64,000 nucleotides of DNA, taken from the NCBI GenBank assembly GCA_018389105.1, contig JACATO010002127.1:2418001-2482000 (forward strand), read 5' to 3'. Positions 11,301-26,200 of the stretch are shown here, piece after piece (within the stretch, counting starts at the first letter, position 1; every line of letters starts with the position of its first letter). The notes beneath the pieces are model-generated. The model did no database searches. It was not told where the DNA came from and was given only the letters and a program-made list of their open reading frames with translations. The position numbers and the translations under genes are program-made. The stretch comes from Nautilus pompilius. Lineage: Eukaryota > Mollusca > Cephalopoda > Nautilida > Nautilidae.

Positions 11301-14300
11301 ATGGTAGATACAGAGCTAATTAATGATTCTACATTTTGGTGATCCTTTCATGTCACTGTTATCAAGTTTTTATTCTGGAACATACAAGAAAAATTTCCAG
11401 AACAGATACCTAGGGTGTAAGTTGAAGGGAAATGACCAAACAAACTCTCTACTTTCCATAAGACATGCATCACTGATAATGTTCTATTCTTAACATTTAA
11501 GTTAGTTTAGGAATTTATTGAAGTTTATAACCACATTGTTACATGTATTAATTGGTGTATTATTTTTATAGAAAATACTAAAAATGTTATTTTTAATGTT
11601 TTGAACTTTTAAGATTAGTTTTAAATAATTTACCAATATTTTTTAAATGTTAAAATCCCTATCAATTTTATGTATTTTTTTTTAAAAATTTAAAAATATG
11701 TTATTTTGTGCATTTCATTTCTTGGATGATTCTGTTGATATTTTATCTCATAAATGTTTTGTTTTTTTTTTGGTTGAAAATCTTTCTCTCATTGGTGATA
11801 TTATCCAAATAATATCTGGGTGCCCTGTAATCAGAGTTTGCCCACCATTCTCTGATGAATGTATTATGTGCAATATTCTTTCTTTCTTTTTATCAGACTT
11901 CCACTTTCTCTTTCACATTTTGCAACATGACACAGTAGGGGTTGGATTGCAGAGTGTTAACTAGCAGGAACTTGTAAAAAGAGAATTTTAGGAACAGCCT
12001 AAATTTTTAGGTTATGAAAAGAGATTGTTTGAAAATCTTTTAAGGGAGCTTTTCAAAGATTACTTAAAAAACAACTATGAATTAGGACCAGATAACCTAA
12101 AGATTTCATGAGTTTCTTAGATTAATTATTATGAATCATTAAATCATGCTGGAATTCTGCTTAAATTAGTTATTTTTTCTTTTTTAAAAAATCTAAGATT
12201 CCAGCATAGTAAGATATTAGTAAGTATGTTTTTGCTAATAGAATTGCTAATGAGTAGAATAACTTGCTGTCAAGTGTAACTGATAGTGATAGTATTGATC
12301 AATTTAAGAATCATATTGAGGGCCATGATGGTGGCTTCTTGTCTTCTTGAAACCCTGAACTAAACAAGACTTCAGCACAAAATAATACATTGCAAAATGT
12401 TGCAGATTATAACATATCAAACAGAAGACTTTCATAAATACAGGAATAGCTCTCACTTTAACATGGTGATATAAGAATATATTTTTGGAATGGATTTTTG
12501 TTGAAACCCATAATTATGGTCAACCTTATTATTACCAGGATTCTGTATGTACAGAGTATGGCAGACTGACGTCAAATTTTCACAGATAAAAAGACAATTA
12601 GACTTCTGAGCAGACATTAGCATTGTTTTCACGCAGTTTTTCTTCTTTTTTTTGTCTGTCTCTTTATTTACTGTTTCATTCCCCTGGACGAACCATGTAT
12701 TGCTGTGGTTTTTATGAAAACTCTAAAGCCTATCTTTGGACAAGTTTCAAGCAAAATAACTTTACGATAATAGCACCCGAATATAAAACCTAGGGATCAT
12801 AAAACATACCAAAAGCAACAAACATCAATCACACTGTAATTTAAAACAGACCTGTTTTCTCTTCTATTCCCGTCTGATCCTAAAAGTTAAAGATATTTGC
12901 TGTTTTTACATTGTTGTCTCTCAGGATCAAAGTGCTTCAGCAGAAGAAAGTTTGATTTTATTTATGTATATATATTTTTATAGTACATCAAATTTATTTA
13001 TTTGTTTTTCAATTGATGTATATCATAGGACCATCGCAGTATGATATTTCTAATATTCTGAAAGAAACAAAAGAAGTTGTTGTGCAGTTAATAATTAATC
13101 AATGGTGAAGCATTACCACTATTATACATATATTTTTAATGTTTTGCTAACCACCTAAAATAATCTATATACATAAATTTAAAGATCCATCATTTTTTAA
13201 TTTTAAATCTTTAATTGATCTATGGAAACCAAAGGGTAAGAAAACTGTAAATGTATTTCTTCCTGTCATATTCCCCAGGCCTAATATACTCTTGTGTATT
13301 ACCTGGAACTAAGGAGAAAAATCCTGCTTGTCAGCATGATGGTACCTAATGTACTCTGTCTTAATTTGATCACCATAAAGAATTCTTCTTATTAGGTGCA
13401 AGAAAAACCTAGAATAAGCTGAAAGAGCTCCCACCACTGGCTAGATGGAACATTGCTCAGATCCTCTAGGTAACCCTAGCTTTCATCCATGGCGAGAGAA
13501 TGCACTAGGCATGTTGCCCAAATCATACCACTGACATCAGTATTAGTAATTACTAAATAATTAAAACAAACATCTTATGACTTCAAACTAAGCCTAATCA
13601 TGTATTGATTTCTTTTTTAAATCTTGCTGTTTTGGATTATTTAAAAAATTCATTCACCCTCTGACTAACATGAACCTTAGGTCTGTGTAGGATTTTAAGG
13701 GCAGTGTTCTAGTAAGCTGTGGAGAGATTTCTGCTTTACCAACTGTAGTGGTAATTCTGTCATAGTTTACTAAAATATGGGCAGTAGGTTAGGGTATCAC
13801 TTGCTGGTCAAGGTGGTAGATGCAATTTTAAAGAAGACTTTATTTGGACTTTTTTGGTAGCAGCATGCATTTCCCTTTTACCCCCTAATCAGATTGTTCT
13901 CTTAGATTAGGCTAAAAGCAGACTACAGTGAGCATCTACAGATCAGTGTATATGCAATTTGGTCTCACCTAATTTAGCATTCTTGGTCCTTGTGCAGAGA
14001 TTTCTCTTGCAAGGGTTATGACAACCTCGGTAACATCTTTATTAAGCACTGTGGTGCTTACCTTTTGATAGCTCCCTCCTCTCAGTGGTTCTGCCTTAAC
14101 CCCGAAATGTGCTGTGATATACCAGTCTGACATAAAAGAATGTCTGTACTTTGTTCATTCATACCTAAATGTCTTTCATACTGGTTCCAAGAACCGATAA
14201 TTGTGTATCTAAATAAATATGCAGCCTGTTCAACAATGTCTTTTATATATACTCACCTTATTTGCAATTTAGAATATTACATTAGATTTTTCTGGGTTTA

Positions 14301-14790
14301 TATCAAAAGTTTTGCTATTATGTCTCATATCTGACAACCATAATCAGTCAGCATTGTTGAAATGTTGGGTGCCATTATAAATATAATAAACAGATGAATT
14401 TTTTCTGAAAATAATAGTCTTCGTAATTCATATTAACTGGTCATAAATCTAAGCAGACTACTTGAACATGTGACAAAAAATAAGATAATTATGTGAAAAT
14501 TGTTTTGAAATTGGCAGCTGTGATAGTCGGTTCTTTTGTGTGTGGTAAATAAAAGGAACATTTGAAGTTAAAATTAAAATATGACCAAGATATTGAAGTA
14601 TTTAAGTGCAAATTTGTTTTCATACCCACTATATAGTCCAGAACCCACATTACTGAACTAGTGTTTTTTTTGTAAGACATTTGCTGGCTGGGCCAAGATG
14701 CCAGCCGGTTTATTTTGGCAACCAAATACAGTACATCCCTGTAGGTAACTGAGCAGCTAGCATATATATATGTGTATGTTAATGAGATGC

Positions 14791-14814
14791 CACACACACG
14801 CACACACACACACG
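14791..14814. repeat. (CA)n microsatellite
   Basis: A CA run with one CG interruption, next to a short AT/TG tract at 14762-14778. Simple sequence. Confidence 0.85.
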
Positions 14815-17800
14815 AATGTACATACACACCCACACAGACACAGTGATACAGGTTTTATAAATAATTTGGAATAAAAAATGAAAGAACAGTTTTGTCTTGT
14901 GCAAAGTAAAAAATTCTATTTTTGTTGACCATGGCCAAGACCTAGATTAACCCCTAGCATGAACCCCATAGTTTTTTTATATACATACTGCAACATTAAA
15001 ACATTTCTTTTACTTTACTTGTACTAGATCTGTTAAATTTTTTTTTTAATTTTGCTGCCATTTCTATAGTAAATGTCCATTGCAACAAAATTTAAAGATC
15101 ACATATATTCAGTAAATTGTATTAAAATATCACTAATTATCATCTGACTTGTAAGATCAGAGAGATGATTTTCAATTCAGAATGTACAATATGCTAACAG
15201 GAGGGAAATTATTCAGAACCATTATTACTCTTAGTACAATCAGTACTCTCTGAAGGAATCAAATTATTCCAAGGAATCCAGTAGTGATGAAAGTTGCTTT
15301 GAGTGAAACATTAGAAATCCCAGAAACAGACAGGAAATCCAACCTTATAAGTATGAACCATAGGAGACTTTATTACTTACTTTTCAAGAAATATTAGAAA
15401 TCTGTTAAAAAATGAAATAAAACATTCTTTATCTCTTTGGTTGGTTGAAAAATTTAACGTCTTACTACCGGTTCTGAATTTGTAATTTTGATTGATTAAC
15501 AATATTCACCTTACACCAGAATGCCTTTCCATCAGATATTGTAAGTAAGCCTGCTTTTATGTATGAAGCTAAACCATGAAGAATTATTATTAACTTATTT
15601 TTATTTTAAAATTAACATACAAACTAGTAATATACTTGCTTTATTGTCAGTGGAATAAAAAGATTTTATATTCATTACAGTTTTTACTTTGAAACTGATG
15701 AAGGAAGGCCACCTCTTTGATTTATACATATTATTGCAATTTCCTATAATAATAATAATAGTAATAATGAAAATAATGTCTCCCGTATACTTGTATGGAT
15801 TTACTGATTAGAACTGCAATTATAATAAAAAGTTGATTTTTATCTGCTATCATTTTTTATGTAGGGAATACAAAAGGAAAAATAGGCATTTATACCCAGC
15901 AGTAGCAAAATGCAAGATGTGGTCATGTTCCTTTGTTTCTGCAGAGCTTAACTTATGAATTGTGCACCAAAGAACTTTGAGTCCTTTTACTTTCGGGTTA
16001 CTTAAGGCATATCCCATTCCGTTAGTAGCAACAAAAACTAAAAAATGAACTTATGCCTTATACCGATCCCCCACTGATACAGTGGGCTACAGTCTCAGTC
16101 GAGAAAGTACACCAAAACTTAGGAACCAGCAGGTTGGAGGCCAGCTGAATCATTGCACTCAAGAATAGTTCATGTCAGCACAGGGAAGGATCGCTAAAAC
16201 ATGTTCATTAGTTAGTCTAAAATTTTAAAGAAAAAATTCCTTTGAATGCTTTTTTTTTTTTTTTAAATCTATACACTGCAGAACATGTGGGAAAATATGT
16301 TCATATTTAATTGATAAAATAGTTATCCAAAATTCAAACAAACTTTTAACATCTGAATAGATTAGCATGAATTTTAATATTAAATATAAAAGAAAAACCT
16401 AATTTTTAGTCCTGTCATTGAGCCAAGAATATCTGAGATTTTGTGTCTTGAACTTTTAAAATAATTTTTAATTTTCTTTCTTTTCTTTGAAAAAAGCAAT
16501 CAATTTGTTGCCTTCTATAAACAACATTTATCTAAAATAATCTACTATGTAAAATATGCATGTATATATTTTAAAAATTATAACATTTGTCTGCTCAAAT
16601 GGAGGAAAGCGTATATAAGACTGAAATTATACAACTGTTAAAAGAAATCAATAAGAAATTAACTCTGCCAGATTAAACCATCTTATTTTTGCATTTCCTA
16701 TAATTATTTCACATACCGGACTCTTGTTTTCTTATTACACTTTGAAAAATCTAATTTAAAAATAAACCAATTTCAAAAAGCTTTGGTTAATTAGAATCTG
16801 AAGGTCTGGTTGGTTTGGTTGGTGAGGCAGAAAATTATATAAAAGTTTCTTCTTGCTGTTTTTTTAAATCCACAAACTCAAGAGTATATTACATTCTCAG
16901 TGGCCATATACTTTGGCCTGAGGCAGAAATGTTCTATGACTTACAAAATTACAATATCCGTATAGTTCGAAAGCGTTGAGTTGGTTCCCTTGATCATTTT
17001 CTTCAAAACACATTTAGTATATTGATTTTGCTCACGCATTGCCATTATTGATAGTCGGACTGGAATCAAAATATTTATGGTTCTATGTAAAACTACTTTT
17101 AGATATTAAAAAAAATGTCTGCCGGTTTCATAGTTTTAAAAAAATAGATTTAATATGTTGATTTTCTTTTAATTATTTTAGTAGGAAAGGTAAAAATGAA
17201 TTATTTTTTATGATAATTGTTTAAGAATTTGTTTATTTTCTTGCAAAGGTTTAGCTAATGTAAAATTTAATTAACAGAAAATATAAATAAATAAATGAAC
17301 AATTATTGTTAAGATGTGAGTAATGTATACATACATAAGTACACAGTATGTATATGTATGCTGTTTGCAAAGTTAAAGAACACATCTGAAATAGTAGCTG
17401 TGTGTTGAGGATGGCACACAACTGGACACATTAAAGTTGTTTTTTTTTGGCTAGTGTGAAAGGAAAAGTTTATTGAAATAAATAGGAAGAAAAGACATTC
17501 TATAGATGAGCAACTATCTGCTGCTTGTCTTGACAGCTTCTCTCTCAACACACAACTACAGATAGTCATCTGAATGCATTACACAAATATGCACACAATT
17601 CTGAATTTTTATACTAGCAGTTTCTGTGGCCAGATTGCAGGTCATCTTGGTGGATGTATATTGTATAGTAATTTATCTCTTGATATATTTTACTGTAAAA
17701 ATACCATTTTGTAAACTTATTTTGGCATTATACATTTTTATAAATGCTCAGATTCTAGATTATATCATCAGCTATAGATTTTACTATCAACAAGGACATT

Positions 17801-20800
17801 TGCATTTGAGAGATATCCATAATGTTCTGAGAAATTCATCTATAACTGTATCTATTCATTACAAATTATTAGTCCCTTGAAGACATCTCAGTCTTACCGC
17901 AGTTATAATCTAATTTTGCTTGCATTTCACAGTCATAAATAAAAGTAAAAAACATAATTTGGTAAAATGTTTCTATTTCCCATTTCTTTTAACTGTGGTT
18001 TCTAGAGAAACCCTTTAGGGGGTTTCAGCTGAGTTTACTTATACATTAAAAACCATAACATTTTTATTGCCATAATTTTCTTTTTTTCATTTGTTTTATA
18101 AATTTTTTCATTACTTTTTAAGTCATTCTGACTTTTCTGTGTATATTTAGCTTTTCTTGACTTTTGGCAACAATGGCCACCAATTGTGTGTGTTATTTAT
18201 AAATGAATCTTTTGTGCAAACATCATCTCAGGATTTCTCCTGATATGGGATCACATTAAAAGTGATAATTACTGGGACCATCAGTTCTGATATAGCTTTA
18301 GTTTACATTTAATGTTTGCGAGTGTCGTCATGAGTGTGGGGGTACTAGATGTGCAAGCTAAATGGTATTTGATTAACCTATTAGCAAGTATTCTGAATAG
18401 ATTGTTTGCATTGTGCTAAAAACAAACAAAAATTAAATTAAAATTTGGTTTAATTCTTTTATTGTCATGTGCTTATATGTTCTGTTAAAAGTAGTATGTC
18501 AACTGTGAAAGTTCATATGCTGTTTTCAAATTACTGACCATTTGCTAAATTCTATATAATGAGTTAAAATTAAATATTCATCTTTGTTTGTATATAAATT
18601 TTGCTGCTTTTTAAAATTTATTTCCTTTTTGACAGTAAAATTTTTACCATAGAATTAATAGTGGTACATTAAATATTGACATGATAGACATTCAAAGGAG
18701 CAGGGAGTTCGTTGAGTCTTTATTTATAAAATGTACTTTGCTTCTCTAACTAAAATTTCTCGGAAATTCTCTTTTTGTCATCAGCAATATCAATTTAATT
18801 TCTATTTATTTGTGTGTATCATATTCTTATTTAAATAAATATTAATACCAAAGAAAACCTTGGTTTGATATTGTTAAGTAGATAAGTGTATCCATCAAAA
18901 TGAAAGGAATCAACATCTATATTTCCTTTAAAAAAAATAATTTTTTTTCCAAACAAAACCTTTGTGTCAGATTATTATTTGTAACATTAATGTTTTAGAT
19001 TCTCTTATGATAATGACACTGGATATGGTTGGCTGGGGGTATTTATCAGTGTTAGGTTGTACAAGAACAATGTACAGCTTGTGTCTTGCTTACGTTTAAA
19101 ACACTCATCATGTGAGAGATTGTTTTCCTGTTATATCTTTCAATGTAACTTTTTTAAGTTTGTACTTTAGGGAAAACTAGTTGGTGATGGATGTATGTAC
19201 AGTGCCATAATAGGCAGTTCTGCACCCAGATCAAGGTACTAATCTTTGTCTCCTCCCGGTTAAACTTATGTAATTGCTAATTACAGTTGTTTAGATGTTT
19301 TGACTTCAGAAAAAATCTCATTTATGTACAAAATATGGCAACTTTTGTTTTTTAATTGTCTTTACATAGGCTACCTGAACACAAAAACAACAAAAAAAAT
19401 TGATTGTTTGACTTATGGCAATGATATCTGAGCAGATTACTGTTTTTATATTAATTAAAATGTTTAATAAACAGTTTTTTATTGTATGTATGTACATCAG
19501 TAGTGTCAAGAATTATACATCAGTAAAAAAAAAAAAAAACTTTTCAAGCCTCTAGCAAAGAGAATTTATTGATTATTTTATTGTCATCTATATTCTTTAC
19601 TAAGTCATGTTCAGTGAAGAAGATTGCTAGGTGCTAGGTTTAAAAGCTGTTCCTCCCCATTCCCATAGTTGACCTGAGATCTGTTTTGATTAACTTTAGT
19701 TTACTATAGCTTCATTCACACAGTGCTTCAGTTCACTCCCAGGGGAGGTGTAGGAGACTAGTTCAATGATGGTGATTAAATAGTTAATAAACTCATAACA
19801 TTATTTTAAGGCTAATTAATTTTTGTGCTCTTCTTAAAGATTGCCTGAGGTAGCTGCCATAGTTGTCCTCCTCTTATTGTACTACTCTCTCTCTCTCTGT
19901 GTGTGTGTGTGATATTATAAAAGGGACCATTCCCTACTTCTCCAAAAATTAAATTTGATGCATCACTGTAGTTCTCCAGCAGCTGTGACAAGTTCATAAA
20001 AACTCCATAAATATCCATATTTTTCCAAAGCATACATTGGAGAGAAGTTGGTACAATTATAATAAATATTTGCTTTAAAATTTTATTATTTAAAGAAGTA
20101 ATGAAGCTAATAATATCCCCTTAAAAAGGATACATTTAAAAAAGAGAGAAGACTATACCTGGAAGTAGTTTTGCTTTTCATTTATGATAATAAGTATTGC
20201 TTATCAATAAATTAAAGTTTAGATGGCAAGAAATGTCACTTGTCACCTAAGTCATTTTAGTGCTATTAACTAGCACTACCAGTATCTTACACCAATCTTA
20301 ATGTTGGCTCAACAACTACTAGTTGTGTTACAACTAGGAGAAATTTCTTGTTGTCATCAGTTTGTGTTTACATAGTTTATTAGTCTGTCATTAATTTAGT
20401 GACAGCAGAAAAGCCTGTATTTGATAGAATTGGAGGACTGGGGGGGGGTCTTTTTATTCTGACTTAGACAGAAAATGTGTTCTTTTATAGTTGATTTATT
20501 GCACAGCCGGATAACAGTGCTATTGTGTAGAGCTTTTCAGTGGAGGAACTGAGAGTTGTCTGTTCATGACTAGTAATTGTTTTCCTACTTATTCCTGATT
20601 CTGAATGAGGACATTCCAAGATGAATGATATATAAAAATTACTAGAGGGTGTGGCAATATTTCTTCCTGACCAGAAATGCCATGTAAGGTAGTTAAAACA
20701 AGCAAGGGTTTCATTGTTAAATAGTAAATGAAATAGTTGTGACATAAAACCAACTATCATGATAACTGCTGACTTGCAGAGTCAGGACCACGAAATAGGA

Positions 20801-22409
20801 TCATGTACAGGAATAGTTCTTTATTGTGTAGGCAGTTTTGCCTTGTGCAAAATGGTCATGATCATGGATTCTTTGATTCCCTGAATTCCAGATTCAAGAG
20901 AGCCCCAAAATTCTAGGAAACTTGTTTTTTCCTATAAAATCCAGGTTTCTAAGGTGCATACCTTTTTATATTGTGCATGTGCACGTGTTGAGGGTGTTAA
21001 TTGGATAACTAGATTTCTTCCATATCTAATGCAGTTTCTTTAATAGCAGTATAAATTTATGTATGAACAAGATCATCCATTTTATTTAATTTTAATGTAT
21101 TCACATCTGTGCTTAATCTTAAGTACAAAAGCAACATTTTTTGCTTCCTTGATAATTCTGGCAAAAAGGGACACTGAAAATTTTAGTGTGTGCATGCATG
21201 CGCACATGCAAATGTATACTTTCATTTAACATCAGAGGTTAGAACATTTGTTTTTTTAAATATTTTGCACAAAAAAAGCAGAGACAAAAACAGAAATGAA
21301 AAGCCTCATCAGTTCTGCTCATGAAAAGATTTCCAACTGGAATTTTTATTGCTTTCTATCACACTTTTATTGGTTAAATTTAAAAAAATGTAATTGTTGA
21401 TGTGGAAAAGAAGTAACTGATTAGATAATAATGTGCTACTTACAACATATTCAGAAGTCTTTGATCAGTGAGAAGATCTCTAAAAGAGAGATTTGTTTTA
21501 TCTGTACTGAAGTGATCCTAACTTTCAAAGTAACACCACATATTTTTGTTGTTTTTTTTAAGTTGATGTTTGTTTTCCTAAATGGAATCTTTTGAATTGC
21601 AGCTAATAGCAACATCTAAGTTTCTTTTTTTAAATTATTATTGTGCAACATTTATTAAATTGGTATTTTGATTATTGAATGATATGCTGTGCTAAATTGC
21701 ACATTTTCACAATATGGGACTTTTTATCTTCTCTCTCTCTCGTGTGACTGTATTCCATTTGTACCAGATAAACATCCAGCACTTTCCAAGATGGAACTTT
21801 TTTGCAGCTTTATTTGTTTTTTTAATCTGGATGTTTGAGTAAAACTTCAAAGACATCACTAAGAAAAGTAGAGGCAGATTTTTTTAGCTCATTTATACTA
21901 TAACTATGGTTAATAGCAACATTTTGTATATTCCCCCAATTCTTCCAAAATTTATTTAAAAGATGAATACTATATTTTTATAATACAGAGTTATGCTGAA
22001 ACTTGTGGTTGAGCCCCCTGTCCCGACTTTTAAGGTTTAGGGACTTTTCCCAGCAGTAAGCTAGAAGCCTTGGTGACTAAGTAAATAATTCTGGTGCTTT
22101 GTGCAGTGGGCAATGTGAAAAGTTACCCATGGATAACCAGAAAATCCTTCTAGAACTATTCATGGTAGAAAAGTAGAATACCTGAAGGAAACCGCCATAG
22201 CCGACTGGTGAAGAAGAGTGAGAAGAAACCATGCCAGAGGAGGTATGCCCCACTGAGTCAGTCCAGCCAGTATCTTACAACTGTGCCACCCTTGCCCAGA
22301 ATATTGCTATTTTATAATTATGACCCCTGGCATTGACTGCACAAACTGAAATAATTTTAAATAATAGTTTGTTGAAATTGAAAAAAAAACAAACAAATTA
22401 TTTGTACTA

Positions 22410-22806
22410 CAGGGTTATCAGAAAGTAACTATTGCAGTGGAGTATATTTGTAACCATTTTTGATTCCTCTCCTCATGCTTTGTTGTTCTGTCCTGCACAC
22501 TTTCCTGACTTCACGCACCCAGACTTTACCTGTGGAGAGTAGTGAAAGCAAAGGTCTTTGAAAATAATCCCCATTCCATCGATGAACTGAAGCAAAATGT
22601 CATCAATTTCATAAGAGGAATAACATCTGAAGAATTGCAGAATGTTTTTGAGAATTATGAAAAAACGTGTGGAAAAATGTTTAAACATGAGTTGTGCTCA
22701 TTTCCAGCATCTATAATACGTAGTTTATTGTAAGAGTTAATGTTTGAAATATTGAAATAAAAACAATATAAATTTTCCACTGCATAGTTACTTTTTGATC
22801 ACCCTG
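22410..22806 (+). mobile_element. Tc1/mariner-type deletion derivative
   Basis: A 397-bp element flanked by TA on both sides (22408-22409 and 22807-22808). The left end CAGGGTTATCAGAAAGTAAC matches the reverse complement of the right end, CAGGGTGATCAAAAAGTAAC, at 18 of 20 positions, and the match continues to GCAGTGGA. The interior carries only the C-terminal tail of a transposase. It is non-autonomous and lies about 390 bp before the first visible semaphorin exon. Confidence 0.85.
22542..22733 (+). pseudogene. Transposase C-terminal fragment (Tc1/mariner superfamily)
   Basis: The open frame contains KVFENNPHSIDELKQNVINF followed by an EELQNVFENYEKTCGKMF segment. This is the form of the last helices of many Tc1/mariner-superfamily transposases (NNPHTIDELK..I...I..I..E.LQ.V..N...R...C). 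The DDE domain and N-terminal HTH are absent, so the copy is a deletion product that kept the 3' coding end next to the right inverted repeat. The ATG at 22542 is incidental. No host function is implied. Confidence 0.75.
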
Positions 22807-23193
22807 TAGATGTTTTCTGTTTGTTTGTTTGTTTTTCGGTGAAGAGAAAACATTGCTACCAACACAATATATTTTCAGTAATTTTTTTTCCAATGTTTAC
22901 TGCAAAACCCAAAATCATAAATTGCATTTGCCATTAAAAAATATTTCCACATTCACAAATTCCAGCTGTTTGTGAAACAGTATTAAATTTTGGTGAAATA
23001 GATGAGAATGTACCAAAACACTTTAGAAAAGCTATGCAAAATTCTAACAGTGGAACCATTGCTATTCTGTCTTGAAAATATTCCATAACTTCAGCCAGCA
23101 ATTCTGATTGAGCAGAATACAAAGGGAAATCAGATCATTTTATTTTAGTGGAAAAGACAATGTTTATGTAAATGTATTATTTTTTTCTTTCAG

Positions 23194-23293
23194 ATCTCAC
23201 CATTTACCGACACACTAAGTCCAATTCATCAAAAAATTATTACCGTTATCTGAAAATTGATGAAAGTCAAAACTATTTATTTGTGGGAGCTAT
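23194..23293 (+). CDS. Sema2a: Semaphorin exon a (first visible)
   Basis: Acceptor TTTTTTCTTTCAG precedes the exon and donor GTGAGT follows. It starts with two bases of a split codon and ends with two bases (AT) completed to Met by the next exon. It reads LTIYRH, then [20 protein letters not shown] across the junction: the first beta-strand of the propeller and the VGAM motif common in semaphorins. Confidence 0.93.
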
Positions 23294-26200
23294 GTGAGTA
23301 TTCCTTGCCTGTTTTGAAAATATTTTTTTATATTCTAATTATAATCATCTCCAGTCCCTTGAGAAAGAGAATGGGCTACTGGTAACAAGAGCCAACACAA
23401 ATGTACCTAATGCTCTCCAACTCCAGCTAACAAACAAAAGAACACACCAAAATCTGTCCAATCAAAGAGTACTACCTGAGGGAGACCTTTGCTAATGAAA
23501 TGATCACTAGAAGAAAATTAGTCTTGACTTCATCTTTAATGGCTGTCATAAAGAACCAAAAAGAAACCACATTTCCATAACATTTATATTATGACAATAG
23601 TTGTCAAAGATAGTTTTCTAGTTTATTGTGGCAGTGATTAAAGGAAGTAAAAGTGACTTTTTATCCAGTGGACACAGAGGAGGAAGAGGCGGCTCATCAG
23701 ACTGTTTCAACCTCTTGAACCTACTTACCATTCAGAGACATGCCAAGATCTTTGCTGCCATAATTAATTTTAGCAGCATGTACTGAGTTCTTATATAGCA
23801 CAAGTGATTTAACTTTTTGGGGGGGCAGGAAATCATTTTAACTTGATCCAAAGAATATTCTGTTACATTGGATGTCTTTAGAAAACACAACAGAAAACAA
23901 GATTCACACACACACTTTTTGTTTTAGTGTTAACCATTGCACAGATAAACATTTTTTTTTTTACATTTATACTTTTCCTTTTGACTTCCAGTAAAATTTT
24001 CATGGGATAAGTTGGAAAGTGAAAATCAGTGCCCAAAATTCACTTTTCTTTCGATAAATAAGAATCTCTTTATTTTTCAATATTTTTTAAAAAGATTTCT
24101 CAGGTATTGATTGGTTTGGTGCTTACAGTTTGATTTTAATTGAAAACTCATGTTTTTGGATAAGCAGGAGTTCTATATGATACTGAAGAAATCTAAAGCA
24201 CTAGACTTTTCATTCTAACCAGCAGGAATATTTAATAATGCATCTTCTTCTTTTCTTTCATGAGAACAGGTGCAATTAGATAATGCTCGTTCCTTGTATA
24301 ACCAATCTTTTGGAATAGCTGTTTTACTTCAACACTCATCCATGCTTAGTAAATTATGAAAGAATTATTATTATTATTACTTTTATCTCTCCCATAATAA
24401 TAATAATAAGAAGAAAAGGTAAAAATATGCATATTAAATAAAGATTAATGCTGAATAAAGTGTTTGGTTTTTTTTTTCCAGAGGACACATTCTGTATCTT
24501 ACAATGCTGAAATTCTGCACTCATTGCATATTTTAAGAGAATTTTGCAGTTATTTTGAGCATATTTCATATCCAATTTTAATTTCTTATGTATTTTGGTT
24601 TTTCAGGAATACGCTAATTAGACTTAACTTGTCCAACATTCAAGATGAAAATGTAAGTTTTTTTTTTTTCTATTTTCTTTTTCTTGCATAGCAACATCAC
24701 TGAACATTAAACTATAGACAAACTTCACAGCATTTGAATAAATTACCATTTATTTAAAAAATAACTTATGGTTATCTAGTCCTATCCAAAGATTACATTT
24801 GTTGTTGTTTTAGAAACTTTTCAACCTTTATTGTGCCAGTCAACACTCTCAGAAATGTAAGAGATAAAGACACTGTCGTTCAAAGAAATTATAAGACAGA
24901 AACATCTTTTGAAAAATGAAATGTTCATAACCAGAATCTTTACCATACATATTTAATAGATTTGTTGGTAATATTTTTTAAATGACAGATCACCATCATC
25001 ACATCCAGCAATAATACGAATTGTGGAAAGATGTCACCTCGCTTTTACTTATCAATACTGTTTGCACAACAATTTTGCTAATGAGGAAGATTATCATTTT
25101 ATTATTGTTGTTGTTCAGTTTTTTTTTCCCTAAAATTAATATGATTTTGAACTGGTGTTTTTGTATTACATATGTAATGTTCAACAATCTATTTATTTAA
25201 AACTCTTTGGAGTCCTTCAGCTGCAAATATTCTAAGCATTGTTTAGATGATGCTATTTTAATGAGGAGATGGGCACTTGTGAGTTAATAAATGCTTGTTT
25301 CTTTCATTTTGAGAAAAAAATAGCAACTGCTTTTCTTATTTTCTTTTTGTAAATATTTTATTTTGGTAATGATTTTTTTTAAAAAAAAAATAACTTTTTT
25401 AATTATTATTTTTCTTTTATTTTAGTTTAAGAATGTTTTACTACCTCCAAAACCAGATAAAATGCAGCGATGTTGTCTTCAGGGCAAAAAGGAGGTAAAA
25501 TATTTCAAATTTCACTAATTTTCATGTTGAAAAAAATATATATACAATAAATATCATAGTGCTAAGTTTTTTTTTTATTTTTTAAGAAAATTAAGTTAAT
25601 ATTTATGATTTTAAAATATAAAAATAATTTATTTTAATTAATAAACTGTGTAGAATTATAAATGATATGGAACCTTTTAGGACAATTCAGTAAGGTTTTC
25701 ATGCCTGTTTTTCTGATATTACAGCATGAAGACAGTGGCATGTACATAATTACATATATGACTAATATTTCCATAGTAATTTACACAAGATATATTGTAA
25801 TGTGGATCAATAAACTGAACTTTGGGTGTAGCCTGATGCATTATCTGCAAACCTCAGATTACATTTTTGCATTAAAGTAACAAAAATGTGCAAATGACCA
25901 CAGGTTGAAGCCTAGGGAGTTTTTATCTTCAGATAATAAATTTCTAAATGTAAATATTATCTTGCTGATGAACTGGGTGACATAATTACCCTTAGATTTG
26001 TTAGTGTGTAGATGAGGCAAAAGAACAAGGAAGTTTACTCTCATATGGAAAAACATTGCATTATGGTTAATTTATCCTTTGCTGCATAGATTATTGTTAG
26101 TTGGTTATTAATTTACTAGGCCATAATGGTATCTGGATGGGTACACCTCTAGTATATAGAGCTCTTAATGGATTCTGTAATTCTTTTCACTTTGCAGCTG

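Larger units (their letters stand above)
1..23193. other. Long non-coding stretch, probable 5' intron of the semaphorin gene
   Basis: AT-rich DNA with no reading frame that I can tie to a conserved host protein. It lies directly upstream of a semaphorin exon that begins inside a codon, so at least its right part must be intron. Apart from the repeats and transposons listed separately I see only homopolymer runs, short AT-rich tracts and a few locally GC-richer patches (about 2310-2545, 13400-14110, 16070-16200 and 22010-22320) that look like old dispersed repeats but carry no recognisable ends. No signal-peptide exon for the semaphorin was recognised here; such exons are short and could be missed. 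Confidence 0.6.

Noticed and set aside
18001-18030. Short hairpin GAAACCCTTTAGGGGGTTTC
   Set aside because: An isolated small palindrome with no second copy or context.
20485-20760. 91-codon minus-strand open frame
   Set aside because: No motif recognised, no splice context and no neighbouring similarity; most likely chance.
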